A DNA stretch of 64,000 nucleotides from Cesiribacteraceae bacterium YIM B00369. GTDB lineage: Bacteria; Bacteroidota; Bacteroidia; Cytophagales; Cyclobacteriaceae. The translations under genes were made by a program, and so were the position numbers. The notes beneath the pieces were generated by a model. That model did no database searches and had not been told where the DNA came from. It saw only the letters and a list, made by a program, of their open reading frames with translations. Below, piece after piece: positions 1-8,984 of this stretch. The stretch lies in the NCBI GenBank assembly GCA_017948555.1, contig JAFMYY010000020.1, positions 1-64,000 of the forward strand, written 5' to 3'. Every line of letters starts with the position of its first letter. Positions within the stretch are counted from its first letter, which is position 1.

Positions 1-35
1 ATAAGGTATATTAAATATCTAGACCTTTTTCAGTG

Positions 36-63
36 GCCTCGATATTGCTCACGGGGCTTTTTT
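36..63 (+). terminator. Possible intrinsic terminator of an off-window gene
   Basis: A six-base stem GCCTCG (36-41) pairs with CGGGGC (52-57), with one G-T wobble, and is followed by six T residues (58-63). It could end a plus-strand gene lying left of the window. The stem is short and the gene is not visible, so support is modest. Confidence 0.4.
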
Positions 64-160
64 ATTTTGCAGCTACAGCAGGAGGAAAAAAGTAAAGTAA
101 CTAAAGAAATGTTCAGCTTATCCGGGAAGGGAGAGCTTTCCTCCTGCTTTGGAATCCTTT
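64..160. other. Left-edge intergenic stretch with an 11-bp inverted repeat
   Basis: No convincing gene lies here. GCAGGAGGAAA at 78-88 is repeated inverted as TTTCCTCCTGC at 137-147, with a 48-nt loop. It sits just past the stop codon of the minus-strand ATP-grasp gene and may form part of its 3' untranslated region. Confidence 0.4.
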
Positions 161-1210
161 TTACAAAGTATTCAAAAATTTGTTACTTACGGAATGGCCA
201 TAAACTCTGCGGTACTCCACCTTTCGCTCAATGGCCTCCACCACTTCCAGCCCAAAGTCTGTTCCTTCCAGTTCGCAGGCAATTCCCAAACCACCGGGGC
301 TGAAAATATTTGTTTCCAGGAGTTTATCCCCTGCAATATCAAGACCTGCCATAAACACACCATCCTGTACCATTTTTGGTCTTACCCGTTCCACAATTTC
401 ACGTATAGCCGGTGTAATTTTTGCCTTTTTAGTAGAGCCTCCTGCATGAATATTACTCCTTGCATCGCCACTTGCACTGAAACGATGGATTGCGCCTGGT
501 TTTCCATCACGCTCAAGAATTTTCCCGTTCACCATAAACAGGCGTATATCACCTTCAGCAGCCTCAGGAATATATTCCTGTGCAATAATATATCCATCGC
601 GCAGATCTGCCTCTATCATAGAGTTCATGTTAGCAGCACTATCTTCATTGATCAGAAATACGCCCTTTCCTCCGGAACCCTGCAGTGGCTTAATTATCAT
701 TGCCTTATTCTTCTGCTCCTTGTAAAACTCTTTTATTTCCTGGGGGTCACGCGTAATGATAGCTTTGGGCCTTACCTCCTCAGGAAACTGCTGAAAATAC
801 ATTTTATTTACAGAGTCGGAGAGTGTAAAAGGATCGTTTAGCACAATTACCCCGTCCTGGGTAGCCACCTGTCCAAAAACTGCACCAGGAGTTTGGGCCC
901 ATTGCTCATTTGAGGGAGCTGCCGAAGGATCGTTCCGGATAAATAATACATCCATTTCGGTAGCCTTAACCCTTTCCTTTATGGCATTATCACCCTGAAT
1001 ATCCTGAAGGTATTCCTGCTGCGTTTTATAAGACTTCTTAGGGGCTTTTACCACATGGGCGCCCATATGGCCATCCGGGTAATAGGCAAGATTCCTCACA
1101 TCAGTAAGGTATACATCATGGCCCATATTATGCATCTTGCAGGCAATCAATATGGATGTATATACAGGATTTTCTGTTGCTACATCATCCAGTACAAAAG
1201 TAATAGTCAT
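161..1210 (-). CDS. Glutathione synthetase-like ATP-grasp ligase
   Basis: This 349-residue protein has the layout of prokaryotic glutathione synthetase (GshB): an N-terminal domain to about residue 125, then an ATP-grasp domain. Visible motifs are the nucleotide-binding KPLQGSGGKG (174-183), QEYIPE (211-216), R223, RSNIHAGG (251-258) and the metal-binding D291 and E299/N301 (GLDIAGD and ETN). GshB joins gamma-glutamylcysteine to glycine using ATP. No gamma-glutamylcysteine ligase is seen here, and the gene is the last of an operon with a metallopeptidase-like protein and an N-formylglutamate amidohydrolase. The true substrate may therefore differ from that of GshB. The ATP-grasp fold is secure; the exact ligase activity is not. 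Confidence 0.85.
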   Translation of the reverse strand: MTITFVLDDVATENPVYTSILIACKMHNMGHDVYLTDVRNLAYYPDGHMGAHVVKAPKKSYKTQQEYLQDIQGDNAIKERVKATEMDVLFIRNDPSAAPSNEQWAQTPGAVFGQVATQDGVIVLNDPFTLSDSVNKMYFQQFPEEVRPKAIITRDPQEIKEFYKEQKNKAMIIKPLQGSGGKGVFLINEDSAANMNSMIEADLRDGYIIAQEYIPEAAEGDIRLFMVNGKILERDGKPGAIHRFSASGDARSNIHAGGSTKKAKITPAIREIVERVRPKMVQDGVFMAGLDIAGDKLLETNIFSPGGLGIACELEGTDFGLEVVEAIERKVEYRRVYGHSVSNKFLNTL

Positions 1211-1236
1211 CAGTTTGGTTGATTAAAAAGTTCTTG

Positions 1237-3120
1237 TTATTCAATTAAATCAAAAATAGTGGCTCCCTTCTTCAGTTTTTTCAGTTTTTCCATACTACTG
1301 AAACTACTGAAATATCGTGGCCTTAAGGGAGCATCCTTTAATATTTCCCGTTTTTTCAATTCTTCAATTAACGGAATGTAATCCTGCCTGATCTTTCCTA
1401 TCAGCAAAGGCTCCAAAGGTTTTCCGGAGGAAAGGTATTTCAGCAAATCGACAAGACCTTTCAGGTACACAGCATCTTTGGTTAATCCCCCCCCTCTGAA
1501 TACCCTGGTGGTGAGTGAAAATGCTGATTCCGGACTAAATTCATATTTTTTATGGAGCAGCTTGAAGGTTTCGATAAAATCAGCCCCATTCAGCATGGCA
1601 TGTATGGCAACCACCCTTGCTGCCAGTATTCTAAACCTGTCCGGGGTTAAACCTCCAACCAGGTATTCTGCCAGAACGGCAAGCCCCTCCTGTAAATCTT
1701 CGTAGCCCGGAGATCCCAGGTAAAGCTGCTTTAAGGGCTGTGCTTTACCGTTATAGTAGGTAAGAACATGGGTTCCTACCTCATGCTGTATCAATGCCTC
1801 TGCTCTGCTTTTGCTGGTTTTATAGGCATGGTCAATCAGCAACTGCCCCTTCGATACCATTAAGCCTTCAATATCCTTCCTGATTTGCACTGTTGCATCA
1901 AGTTCAGGATACTGCCCTTTTAAATATCCTATTTCCTGCCGGGCAAGTTCAGCAAAATCTTCTGCTGTAATTAAATCTCCGGAATCCTCCTTTTTGTTTA
2001 TAATACCAGGAGGATATTTTTCCAGTAATTTACAAGCAACAGCCAGTAGATCGTCTTCCACTGCTCCGAAAACCTGAATACTGCTGTATTTAAAATGTGG
2101 TGTTTCCCGCTCAATCAGCATATTCAGCATCCGGTCAAGCTCATCTCTTTTATCACGGAATAAGAAAGCAAGTGTAGGATCGTCCACATCCTCAACAGGA
2201 AGATTGTATAACTTCCTTTTCAGCAATTCAGGATCTACATTTATCAGCCGGTACTGAAAGGTGGGCGTGTGGCTGAAATTTCCCTTTTTAAATGATTCCC
2301 ACTCCTCTTCATGATTAGTCACAGTTACCAGAAGAAGAAAATCAAAACTATTATTTATATCCACCAGCTCCTGGTCGATTTTCCAAACCAGTTCACTCTC
2401 CTTTTGCCGGCCCAAAACATGAAAATGCTCCACTTTGTGGCGGGTCTGGAGCCTTACAAAATCAAAAAATGCTTTTTTAAGTGCTGTAGCAAATTCATCT
2501 CTGAACGCCCTGAACAACATGGGGAAAAGCCTGTTTTGTGGCTGGTTATAATAGAATGGTTCAATTTCTATTCCTATATACTGAACCCCATGGTTTTCAG
2601 CGGTTTTTGTATCAATAAGCATTTTCCGGTCAGCAGGAAAATCATCATGATGAACTCTTCCTCTGCCGTTCTGCAATCGCTGTACTACCGGTATTTCGCA
2701 AATTTCCTTTTGAAGTGTTTCAACAGTTACCTTGCACTCCTTATGGCTGCAATATAACTCAAACAAAAAATCAGCACTTTGAGGTACAGATTTGCGTACA
2801 TCTGAAGCAGCCCAAACCTCCAGGAGCATAATGGCACCAAACCTTTTGCGTAAAATCTCTGAAAGCTTAATCAGCAACTTTTTTACCAGTGCCTCATCTT
2901 CTTTATGAATAAGCATAAAAGAAGGCTGGGTATCTATTAAACGGGCATGAGCACTTTTCTCTATACCTTCCGGAAACCGATAGATACATACAAAAGGCAA
3001 AGGCCTGTCGATATGCACCAGACTATTGCCTGGTAACCTATCGTGCAGGCCTTCGCCATTTTTCAATTTATTTATTATGGTTTCTGTTATTTTATCTTCT
3101 CTTTCGGAGGATTCGATCAT
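1237..3120 (-). CDS. DUF1704 / QEGLA-motif metallopeptidase-like protein
   Basis: The protein has 627 residues. HEVGTH (446-451) gives a zinc-binding HExxxH arrangement, and QEGLAVLAEY (477-486) supplies the QEGLA signature and probable third zinc ligand. This is the family annotated as flavohemoglobin expression-modulating QEGLA protein (DUF1704, TIGR02421). The eukaryotic MATCAP tubulin carboxypeptidases carry the same domain, so cleavage of a C-terminal residue from a peptide or protein is a fair guess (family knowledge, not shown here). No signal peptide is seen, so it should be cytoplasmic. It overlaps the upstream amidohydrolase by four bases (ATGA) and is followed 26 nt later by the ATP-grasp gene, which indicates one transcript. 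Confidence 0.85.
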   Translation of the reverse strand: MIESSEREDKITETIINKLKNGEGLHDRLPGNSLVHIDRPLPFVCIYRFPEGIEKSAHARLIDTQPSFMLIHKEDEALVKKLLIKLSEILRKRFGAIMLLEVWAASDVRKSVPQSADFLFELYCSHKECKVTVETLQKEICEIPVVQRLQNGRGRVHHDDFPADRKMLIDTKTAENHGVQYIGIEIEPFYYNQPQNRLFPMLFRAFRDEFATALKKAFFDFVRLQTRHKVEHFHVLGRQKESELVWKIDQELVDINNSFDFLLLVTVTNHEEEWESFKKGNFSHTPTFQYRLINVDPELLKRKLYNLPVEDVDDPTLAFLFRDKRDELDRMLNMLIERETPHFKYSSIQVFGAVEDDLLAVACKLLEKYPPGIINKKEDSGDLITAEDFAELARQEIGYLKGQYPELDATVQIRKDIEGLMVSKGQLLIDHAYKTSKSRAEALIQHEVGTHVLTYYNGKAQPLKQLYLGSPGYEDLQEGLAVLAEYLVGGLTPDRFRILAARVVAIHAMLNGADFIETFKLLHKKYEFSPESAFSLTTRVFRGGGLTKDAVYLKGLVDLLKYLSSGKPLEPLLIGKIRQDYIPLIEELKKREILKDAPLRPRYFSSFSSMEKLKKLKKGATIFDLIE

Positions 3121-3932
3121 AGAAGTTCCGGGATTTCCTGATTAACCCTTGCTTCGTGCAGCACAAGGGGCATTGAATGTTTTAATGCTTCCTGCAAATG
3201 AACAAGTTTGTCTCTGTACACTTTACCAGTCCATTCATCCATATAAAACTTTTTAAATTCAATGGACGGTACAAATACCTTACTCCCAAAGCGGTTCAGT
3301 ATCCACTGCATGAAATAACTTTTCTCACCTTTGAAACGGATTTCTTCACGCACATCAAGCCGCCCGCCCGGGAACGGGTAATCCTGTAAAGACTTTTTTA
3401 ATTTATTTAACACCGGGCGCCATACATCCATATCTATATTGGCAGTAAGCAAATCTACATCCGGGTTATCTTTTTGATTTGCCGCGGGGCTGTCCGGTCC
3501 TTTCCGGCGGTGGTTGTAACTATGCACATCATAAACAATGGCATACCCATGAGCATCAATTATGGTGGAAATTTTTTCCTCCACCTCATTATAAAACTGA
3601 TGATACATTTTCAAAGATTCCTTCACTTCCTTTTCAGACAATGGCTCTTTCCATACCTGAAGGCCCCATGCATCCTCAGGCGTTGTATAAACTGCCTTTT
3701 CAGGGCTACGGTTCAGGTCAACCTCAAAGCGTGAACGGTTTACCACAATATGATTACCAAACTCCCTTGCGATATTGGCTGTATAAGGATCTTCCTCTCT
3801 TAATCGCTCTTCCGGGCTTAAATTACATTTCGTTTCCAGGCCCTGACGTAATTCATGCCCGTTATGAATAGCGGTTGCTATAATTGGTCCTTTATCTATT
3901 TCTACCGAAAGTTCAAAAAATTCCTCTTCCAT
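3117..3932 (-). CDS. N-formylglutamate amidohydrolase family protein
   Basis: The protein has 271 residues and family motifs HNGHE (23-27), SRFEVDLNR (67-75) and DVHSYNHRR (135-143), which supply the histidine, glutamate and arginine ligands of the FGase fold. Classical members hydrolyse N-formyl-L-glutamate in histidine degradation, but no hut genes are nearby. The gene leads an operon with a QEGLA metallopeptidase and a GshB-like ligase, so it may act on another N-acyl amino acid or peptide. A purine-rich stretch (GGAGAGAAGG) lies just upstream of the ATG. The family call is firm; the substrate is open. Confidence 0.85.
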   Translation of the reverse strand: MEEEFFELSVEIDKGPIIATAIHNGHELRQGLETKCNLSPEERLREEDPYTANIAREFGNHIVVNRSRFEVDLNRSPEKAVYTTPEDAWGLQVWKEPLSEKEVKESLKMYHQFYNEVEEKISTIIDAHGYAIVYDVHSYNHRRKGPDSPAANQKDNPDVDLLTANIDMDVWRPVLNKLKKSLQDYPFPGGRLDVREEIRFKGEKSYFMQWILNRFGSKVFVPSIEFKKFYMDEWTGKVYRDKLVHLQEALKHSMPLVLHEARVNQEIPELL

Positions 3933-4194
3933 ATCCTTCTCTCCTTTATATTAGTTAGTAAAAAGTACCGGAAAATGCTTTAGCAATGTTCCTTACTAAA
4001 AGGTACGGATAGATAAAAAATTGGTTCCTGGTATTGAGCATATATACCCTAATCTCTTCCTTCAATTATGTCAAAAATTAGAAAGACCCTATACGCCCCC
4101 CTTTGCGGAAGAAAACACACTCACCACACGGGGCAGCATTAAATTTTTTCTGCCTTTTACTTATGCCCTAAGGAGTTAAGCAGAGGCTGTGAGC

Positions 4195-4890
4195 TCACCC
4201 GGAATAATTGGAAGATACATCAATGTTTGGCTGTATAAAAAGTTTCCATTCATCAAGATCAAGGGCAACAAGGTGAGCCTGTTCAGGATTTCTATGGTAC
4301 ACACAACCTGCGTCAATGCTAAAGTGCTTATCTGCTTTTTCAGCGATAGTACTTTTTATCTCCTCCAGAGCAACAGGGCTGTGGCCATGGATAATCCTGC
4401 GGCCGTTCGTTTTATTCAGGTCTACCTCATAACCCCGGATATTCAGCATTTCCTCCGAATCGACAAATGGGTTTACCTTATTGAAATTGAAGCCTGCATG
4501 AACCAGAAAAAAATCCGGAAGCTCCACATAATGCTCAAAACCACGAATAAAGCGGATATATTTTTCAGGAATCTCTCCAGGATGCCGGACACCGAAATTA
4601 TTCAGCAGGGTCTCCCCTCCTTTACTTACAAATATATCTAAGCCGGTTTTCCCATTAAGTACATTCAGCAACTCCTGCTCATGGTTTCCCCGCAACAAAC
4701 TTAGCTTATAGCCATCCTGATCCATAGCCATCAGGTAGTCCAGCACCTCTCTGCTAAACGGGCCTTTATTTATCGCATCTCCAAGGAAAAATAAGTTATC
4801 ATCCGGGTGCAGCTTTACCTTTTCTTCCAGGAGGCTTTTGAATGAGTGATAACAACCATGAATATCGGTACATACAATTCTGCGTCCCAT
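4195..4890 (-). CDS. Serine/threonine phosphatase-type metallophosphoesterase
   Basis: This 231-residue protein has the calcineurin-like metallophosphoesterase signature: DIHG (9-12), GDAINKG (37-43), GNHE (68-71) and later HAG and GHS histidines that complete the two-metal site. It resembles bacterial PrpA/ApaH-type phosphatases, which act on phosphoproteins or diadenosine tetraphosphate. The G-D-x-x-x-K-G form, with lysine where many phosphatases have arginine, is seen directly. No signal peptide is present. It starts 6 nt after the DUF502 gene and is probably cotranscribed with it. Substrate cannot be chosen from sequence. Confidence 0.85.
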   Translation of the reverse strand: MGRRIVCTDIHGCYHSFKSLLEEKVKLHPDDNLFFLGDAINKGPFSREVLDYLMAMDQDGYKLSLLRGNHEQELLNVLNGKTGLDIFVSKGGETLLNNFGVRHPGEIPEKYIRFIRGFEHYVELPDFFLVHAGFNFNKVNPFVDSEEMLNIRGYEVDLNKTNGRRIIHGHSPVALEEIKSTIAEKADKHFSIDAGCVYHRNPEQAHLVALDLDEWKLFIQPNIDVSSNYSG

Positions 4891-4896
4891 AAAAAA

Positions 4897-5526
4897 TCAA
4901 TTGGTCCCTGTCAGTTCCCGTTGCGCAATCTGGTTTTTAAAATTTTTATCTGCAACTTCCAGTTCATTATAACCGCTTACTCCACCGGAAACAATAAACT
5001 TCATTACATCTGAACCCGGAAGGTTTAAAAATGTAACCCGTTCCCTGGGTACGATATAAAAATTACCTGAGAAATTATAGGAGTGTGGGAGGTATACCGC
5101 AACTTTATCCTTTACCCCCAGAACCTCCAGATCATCCTGGGTTATAAATCCTAACTTCTGAATACCATTAACTTCATCCATCGTTACCAGTACGGCCTGG
5201 GTAAATTTCTTTTTATCCCCCACAAAGGCAGACAGTAAATCCTTAATGGAGGAATATATAAGGCTGATGAAGGGAACGGTAAGGAGCAGATCCTCAATAA
5301 GGTCAAAAACCGGCCGGGCGATAAGTGTTGATGCCAGGTAGCCTGCCATTATAATTGAGCCTAACATTATAACAAGACCTAAACCAGGTACCTGTACAGG
5401 AATAAGGTTGTCCAGCCATTGCAAAAACTCAATAATAATGTAAATGGTTAATGCAATAGGTACAAGGATTAATAATCCTCTCAGGAAGTAATTTAATAAA
5501 CGGCGAAATGTGATACTATTCTTCAT
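4897..5526 (-). CDS. DUF502 family inner-membrane protein
   Basis: The ATG at 5526 (MKNSITFRRL) gives about 209 residues; a more distal start is possible but would lie in a less protein-like stretch. Two hydrophobic segments occur near the N-terminus (about residues 15-35 and 50-72), followed by a soluble domain with the conserved IPxxxxIYxxxK region characteristic of DUF502. The family is widespread in Bacteroidota and other bacteria with no established activity. It is followed 6 nt later by the metallophosphatase, which suggests joint expression. Confidence 0.8.
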   Translation of the reverse strand: MKNSITFRRLLNYFLRGLLILVPIALTIYIIIEFLQWLDNLIPVQVPGLGLVIMLGSIIMAGYLASTLIARPVFDLIEDLLLTVPFISLIYSSIKDLLSAFVGDKKKFTQAVLVTMDEVNGIQKLGFITQDDLEVLGVKDKVAVYLPHSYNFSGNFYIVPRERVTFLNLPGSDVMKFIVSGGVSGYNELEVADKNFKNQIAQRELTGTN

Positions 5527-5610
5527 ACAATTAAAAATGACCTGAATACACAACAAAAAAAATCAAAAAGTGGCTCTGCTTTTTAACTTTTTTATAACCT
5601 ATATGTAACG

Positions 5611-5641
5611 AAAAAAGGCTTTGCATTAATTGCAAAGCCTT
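5611..5641 (-). terminator. Rho-independent terminator of the nqr operon
   Basis: AAGGCTTTGCA (5615-5625) and TGCAAAGCCTT (5631-5641) form a perfect 11-bp stem with a 5-nt loop. On the minus strand the stem is followed by a run of U (complement of A5611-5616). It lies 27 nt past the nqrE stop codon and closes the operon before any nqrF. Confidence 0.9.
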
Positions 5642-5667
5642 AAATAAAGATAATTATTTTTTTTTGA

Positions 5668-6279
5668 TTAGATGGCAATACCCATAAAAGACATAAAAGC
5701 AATACCCATAAGGCCGGTAATAAGGAATGTAATTCCCAATCCTTTTAATCCATCAGGCACATTAGAGTATCTCAGTCTTTCGCGTATAGCTGCAAGTGCC
5801 ACAATGGCAAGTAACCAGCCAATACCTGAGGAAAAGCCAAACACAGCGGCCTCAGAAATTGTATAATCACGTTGCACCATAAATAAAGATCCTCCAAGGA
5901 TTGCGCAGTTTACCGCAATAAGAGGAAGAAATATACCTAAGGAGCCGTATAAAGCGGGGGATACTTTTTCAATTACCATCTCCACCAGCTGCACCATTGC
6001 TGCAATAATAGCAATAAACATAATGAACTGAAGGAAAGAAAGGTCAACACCTGCAAAATCAGGGCTGATCCAGGTAAGTGCACTCTCTCCCAGGATGTAA
6101 TTCTGTAACAGCCAGTTTGCAGGCACTGTAATAGTCAGTACGAAAATTACAGCCATTCCAAGACCTACTGCTGTAGGCACCTTTTTTGAAACCGCCAGGA
6201 AAGAACACATGCCCAGGAAGTAGGCAAAAATCATGTTCTCAATAAAAATCGACTTTATTCCTAAATTTATAAGATCCAT
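5668..6279 (-). CDS. nqrE: Na+-translocating NADH:quinone reductase subunit E
   Basis: This 203-residue membrane protein has six hydrophobic segments and strong overall likeness to NqrE, with NqrE-like blocks such as [18 protein letters not shown] near the start and [10 protein letters not shown] in the middle. NqrE pairs with NqrD in the inner membrane. Conserved cysteines in the first and fourth helices (about residues 25 and 115) are consistent with the intramembrane iron centre held between NqrD and NqrE. It starts 6 nt after nqrD and is the last gene before a strong terminator. Confidence 0.95.
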   Translation of the reverse strand: MDLINLGIKSIFIENMIFAYFLGMCSFLAVSKKVPTAVGLGMAVIFVLTITVPANWLLQNYILGESALTWISPDFAGVDLSFLQFIMFIAIIAAMVQLVEMVIEKVSPALYGSLGIFLPLIAVNCAILGGSLFMVQRDYTISEAAVFGFSSGIGWLLAIVALAAIRERLRYSNVPDGLKGLGITFLITGLMGIAFMSFMGIAI

Positions 6280-6285
6280 AATATT

Positions 6286-6966
6286 TTATTTTTCTACGTA
6301 ACCTGTTTTAGTTCTCTGTGCCCAAATAATTAACCCGATAATCATAAATGCACCCACAGGAGTTACCATCAGACCATTTGTCGGGAAATTGTCAATACCA
6401 ATGGCTTCAAATACCTTGTAGCCGAATACAGCACCGGAACCTAAAAGCTCACGGAAAAAGGCTACAGCCAGGATTATCCAGGCATATCCAAATCCACTTC
6501 CTAATCCATCCAGTACAGAATCGTAAGGCTTGTTACCCATGGCAAATGCTTCAAGGCGTCCCATTACAATACAGTTAGTAATAATCAGACCCACAAAAAC
6601 AGACAGCATTCTTGATACATCATAAAGGTAAGCCTTCAGAACCTGGTCAACAAGAATTACCAGCGATGCCACAATTGCCAGCTGTACAATAATCCTGATA
6701 CGGTTAGGAATCAGGTTGCGCAGGCTTGACACAATCAGGTTTGAAAACACAACCACAAATACCACGGCAAGAGCCATAATAAAAGTTGGCTGCAACTGAG
6801 TAGTTACCGCGAGAGCCGAGCAAATACCCAGTACCTGTACGGTAATCGGGTTATCGTCATTCAGCGGGTCTGTTATAAACTTTCTGCGCCTTTTCGACAA
6901 TAAGGGCTCAGAAGGTTTTTTCTTCTCTACTTTAATTTCGTTCTTTTCTATGGTTTCGGTACTCAT
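6286..6966 (-). CDS. nqrD: Na+-translocating NADH:quinone reductase subunit D
   Basis: The 226-residue protein has a charged N-terminal tail of about 40 residues and then six predicted membrane helices typical of Nqr[10 protein letters not shown] (about 49-57) and the [12 protein letters not shown] region (about 131-142) match the family and supply the paired cysteines of the membrane iron site. It helps couple electron flow to Na+ export. It sits between nqrC and nqrE; the 55-nt gap to nqrC is the longest in the operon. Confidence 0.95.
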   Translation of the reverse strand: MSTETIEKNEIKVEKKKPSEPLLSKRRRKFITDPLNDDNPITVQVLGICSALAVTTQLQPTFIMALAVVFVVVFSNLIVSSLRNLIPNRIRIIVQLAIVASLVILVDQVLKAYLYDVSRMLSVFVGLIITNCIVMGRLEAFAMGNKPYDSVLDGLGSGFGYAWIILAVAFFRELLGSGAVFGYKVFEAIGIDNFPTNGLMVTPVGAFMIIGLIIWAQRTKTGYVEK

Positions 6967-7021
6967 AGTATGTTTATTTTTTTATACCGGAAAATCTGGT
7001 TTATTAGAAATCCGAAGAATA

Positions 7022-7792
7022 TTAATTCTTCGTAGCCCGCTCAATAGCAGCATCATCAGCACCTTCAACAGACTTAAAGTAGTTCTCATAATAAGAGAAA
7101 TACTTCTTAAGCATATTATTCACCCCTTTAGCTGTTAAAGTAGCACCGGACATACCATCAACATGGTAATCATCGTACATGCTTGGGTCGTTTGTTTCTC
7201 CTTTTACCATTTCAATAGAAACAAGCTCTCCAACATCACTGTAAATCTTTTTGTTAACGTAACGATTCTGCACACCTTCGTCGGTAATACGGGCGCCAAG
7301 CCCCGGAGTTTCTCCTTTGTGGTCAAAGCGTACACCTTTAATAGTTTCCAGATCCGGATCAAGAGCTACGAAGCCCCAGATCCTGTCCCACAGACCGTTA
7401 CCAAAAACAGGAACGATATAAGACTCCACCTGATCAGGATTTTCCTTGCTCATGAATTTATAAACCGGAAAAAGCCTGTCTTCAGGAGCTTTTTTATACT
7501 CTTTACCCACATCAATTTTTTCAGCAACAAGCTGCTCTCCGTTTTCCATCTGAGCTACTTCATCCCCTTCAAGGTTTACAACAGTAGACTGGATTCTTTC
7601 TTCCCAGATGGCATTTACATCATCACCTTCCTGAATATTCATTACCGCACTTAAAATTTTTGTGCGGGTATCAAGCTTTACAGCAGCTGCCTGAGGCTCT
7701 GCCAGGCTGGTGGCTGCCAGCGCAAGTAAGCCGCCAAGTACTATGGTCAGTACTGCAGCAAAACCAATTACATATGCATTAGACTGTCGCAC
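7022..7792 (-). CDS. nqrC: Na+-translocating NADH:quinone reductase subunit C
   Basis: The 256-residue protein has one N-terminal membrane anchor (about residues 8-30) and a periplasmic FMN-binding domain. The flavin attachment motif is SGATLT, with T218 as the expected covalent FMN-phosphoester site. The start overlaps the end of nqrB by 14 nt, indicating translational coupling. The protein passes electrons between the NqrD/E iron centre and NqrB flavin. Confidence 0.95.
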   Translation of the reverse strand: MRQSNAYVIGFAAVLTIVLGGLLALAATSLAEPQAAAVKLDTRTKILSAVMNIQEGDDVNAIWEERIQSTVVNLEGDEVAQMENGEQLVAEKIDVGKEYKKAPEDRLFPVYKFMSKENPDQVESYIVPVFGNGLWDRIWGFVALDPDLETIKGVRFDHKGETPGLGARITDEGVQNRYVNKKIYSDVGELVSIEMVKGETNDPSMYDDYHVDGMSGATLTAKGVNNMLKKYFSYYENYFKSVEGADDAAIERATKN

Positions 7793-8975
7793 GTGATATC
7801 CTCCTTTTCTTATTTGCGTTTACAACATAAAAATCAATGAGCGGTGCAAAAACGTTCATCAGCAATACAGCAAGCATTACACCTTCAGGGTAAGCTGGGT
7901 TAAATACCCTGATGATAACAGTAATCACTCCAATCAGGAATCCGTAAATCCATTTACCTGTTTCTGTATGCGCTGCAGATACAGGGTCTGTAGCCATATA
8001 AACAGTACCAAATGCTAAGCTACCAATAATTAAGTGGTAATAAGCAGGCATTTCCATAAAAGGATTCAAACCAATGGCATTATTTAATAAGCCCATAGCA
8101 AAAGCTCCGGCAAATACACTTACCTGAATTTTCCAGTAACCTACGCCTGTTGCAATTAATATTGCTGAACCAATAAGGCACATTAATACAGATGTTTCAC
8201 CTATAGAACCGGGGATATCACCAAAGAAAAGGTGCCATGGCTCATACATATCGCCAAACCAGGATGACTGGAAAGTGCTTTGTACCGTTGTAACACCTTC
8301 AGCAAGGTTTGCTTCCTGCGCAAGTGCAAGGGGAGTTGCGCCTGTATATCCTTCCACAGCCTGTTTGTCGCCATAATAAACCCAAACATCACCTGCCATA
8401 TCAGACGGGTAGGCGAAGTAAAGGAAGGCACGGGCCGTCATTGCCACATTCAGTACGTTCATACCGGTACCACCAAATACCTCCTTTGCAATTACCACTG
8501 CAAAAACAGTTGCCAGAGCCACCTGCCAGAGCGGAATGGTTGCCGGTAAAATGAGTGGAATAAGCATACCTGTTACCAGGAAGCCTTCATTGATAGGGTG
8601 TTTTCTTACAATTGCAAAAAGCCCTTCCACGGCTCCACCTGCAGCATACGACACTATAATAATAGGAAGTACCAGCTGAAGGCCAAGTCCTACAGACTTC
8701 CAGAATTCCGGATCTTCTCCTACTGCAAGGTAATGCTGGTAGCCAGTGTTCCAGATACCGAAGAGCAATGGAGGAATCATGGCAATTACCACCGTCATCA
8801 TCATCCGCTTCAGGTCAACGGCATCACGGATCTGAACGCCTTTGGCTGCAGTGGTGTGATTAGGAGTAAACAGAAAAGTTTCAGCAGCCTCAAAGCCGTA
8901 ATAATACTTTTCAAGCTTACCCCCCTTCTCAAAATGTGGTCTTTGTTTATCTAAAAACTCTCGTAAAGCTTTCAT
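7779..8975 (-). CDS. nqrB: Na+-translocating NADH:quinone reductase subunit B
   Basis: This 398-residue polytopic membrane protein has an N-terminal soluble arm and about ten hydrophobic segments. The covalent FMN motif is present as TGAT, with T214 as the attachment residue. NqrB is the main Na+-translocating subunit and also carries riboflavin. It follows nqrA by 9 nt and overlaps nqrC. Confidence 0.95.
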   Translation of the reverse strand: MKALREFLDKQRPHFEKGGKLEKYYYGFEAAETFLFTPNHTTAAKGVQIRDAVDLKRMMMTVVIAMIPPLLFGIWNTGYQHYLAVGEDPEFWKSVGLGLQLVLPIIIVSYAAGGAVEGLFAIVRKHPINEGFLVTGMLIPLILPATIPLWQVALATVFAVVIAKEVFGGTGMNVLNVAMTARAFLYFAYPSDMAGDVWVYYGDKQAVEGYTGATPLALAQEANLAEGVTTVQSTFQSSWFGDMYEPWHLFFGDIPGSIGETSVLMCLIGSAILIATGVGYWKIQVSVFAGAFAMGLLNNAIGLNPFMEMPAYYHLIIGSLAFGTVYMATDPVSAAHTETGKWIYGFLIGVITVIIRVFNPAYPEGVMLAVLLMNVFAPLIDFYVVNANKKRRISRATV

Positions 8976-8984
8976 TTGGTTGGT

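Noticed and set aside
1-63. End of an insertion sequence at the left edge
   Set aside because: The stem and T-run could also be a simple terminator, and no transposase or target duplication is visible.
149-841. 230-residue open frame antisense to the ATP-grasp gene
   Set aside because: It lies wholly within a well-supported gene with clear ATP-grasp motifs and has no recognisable features.
7163-7654. 163-residue open frame antisense to nqrC
   Set aside because: nqrC is unmistakable by order and by its SGATLT motif; the opposite frame lacks any signal.
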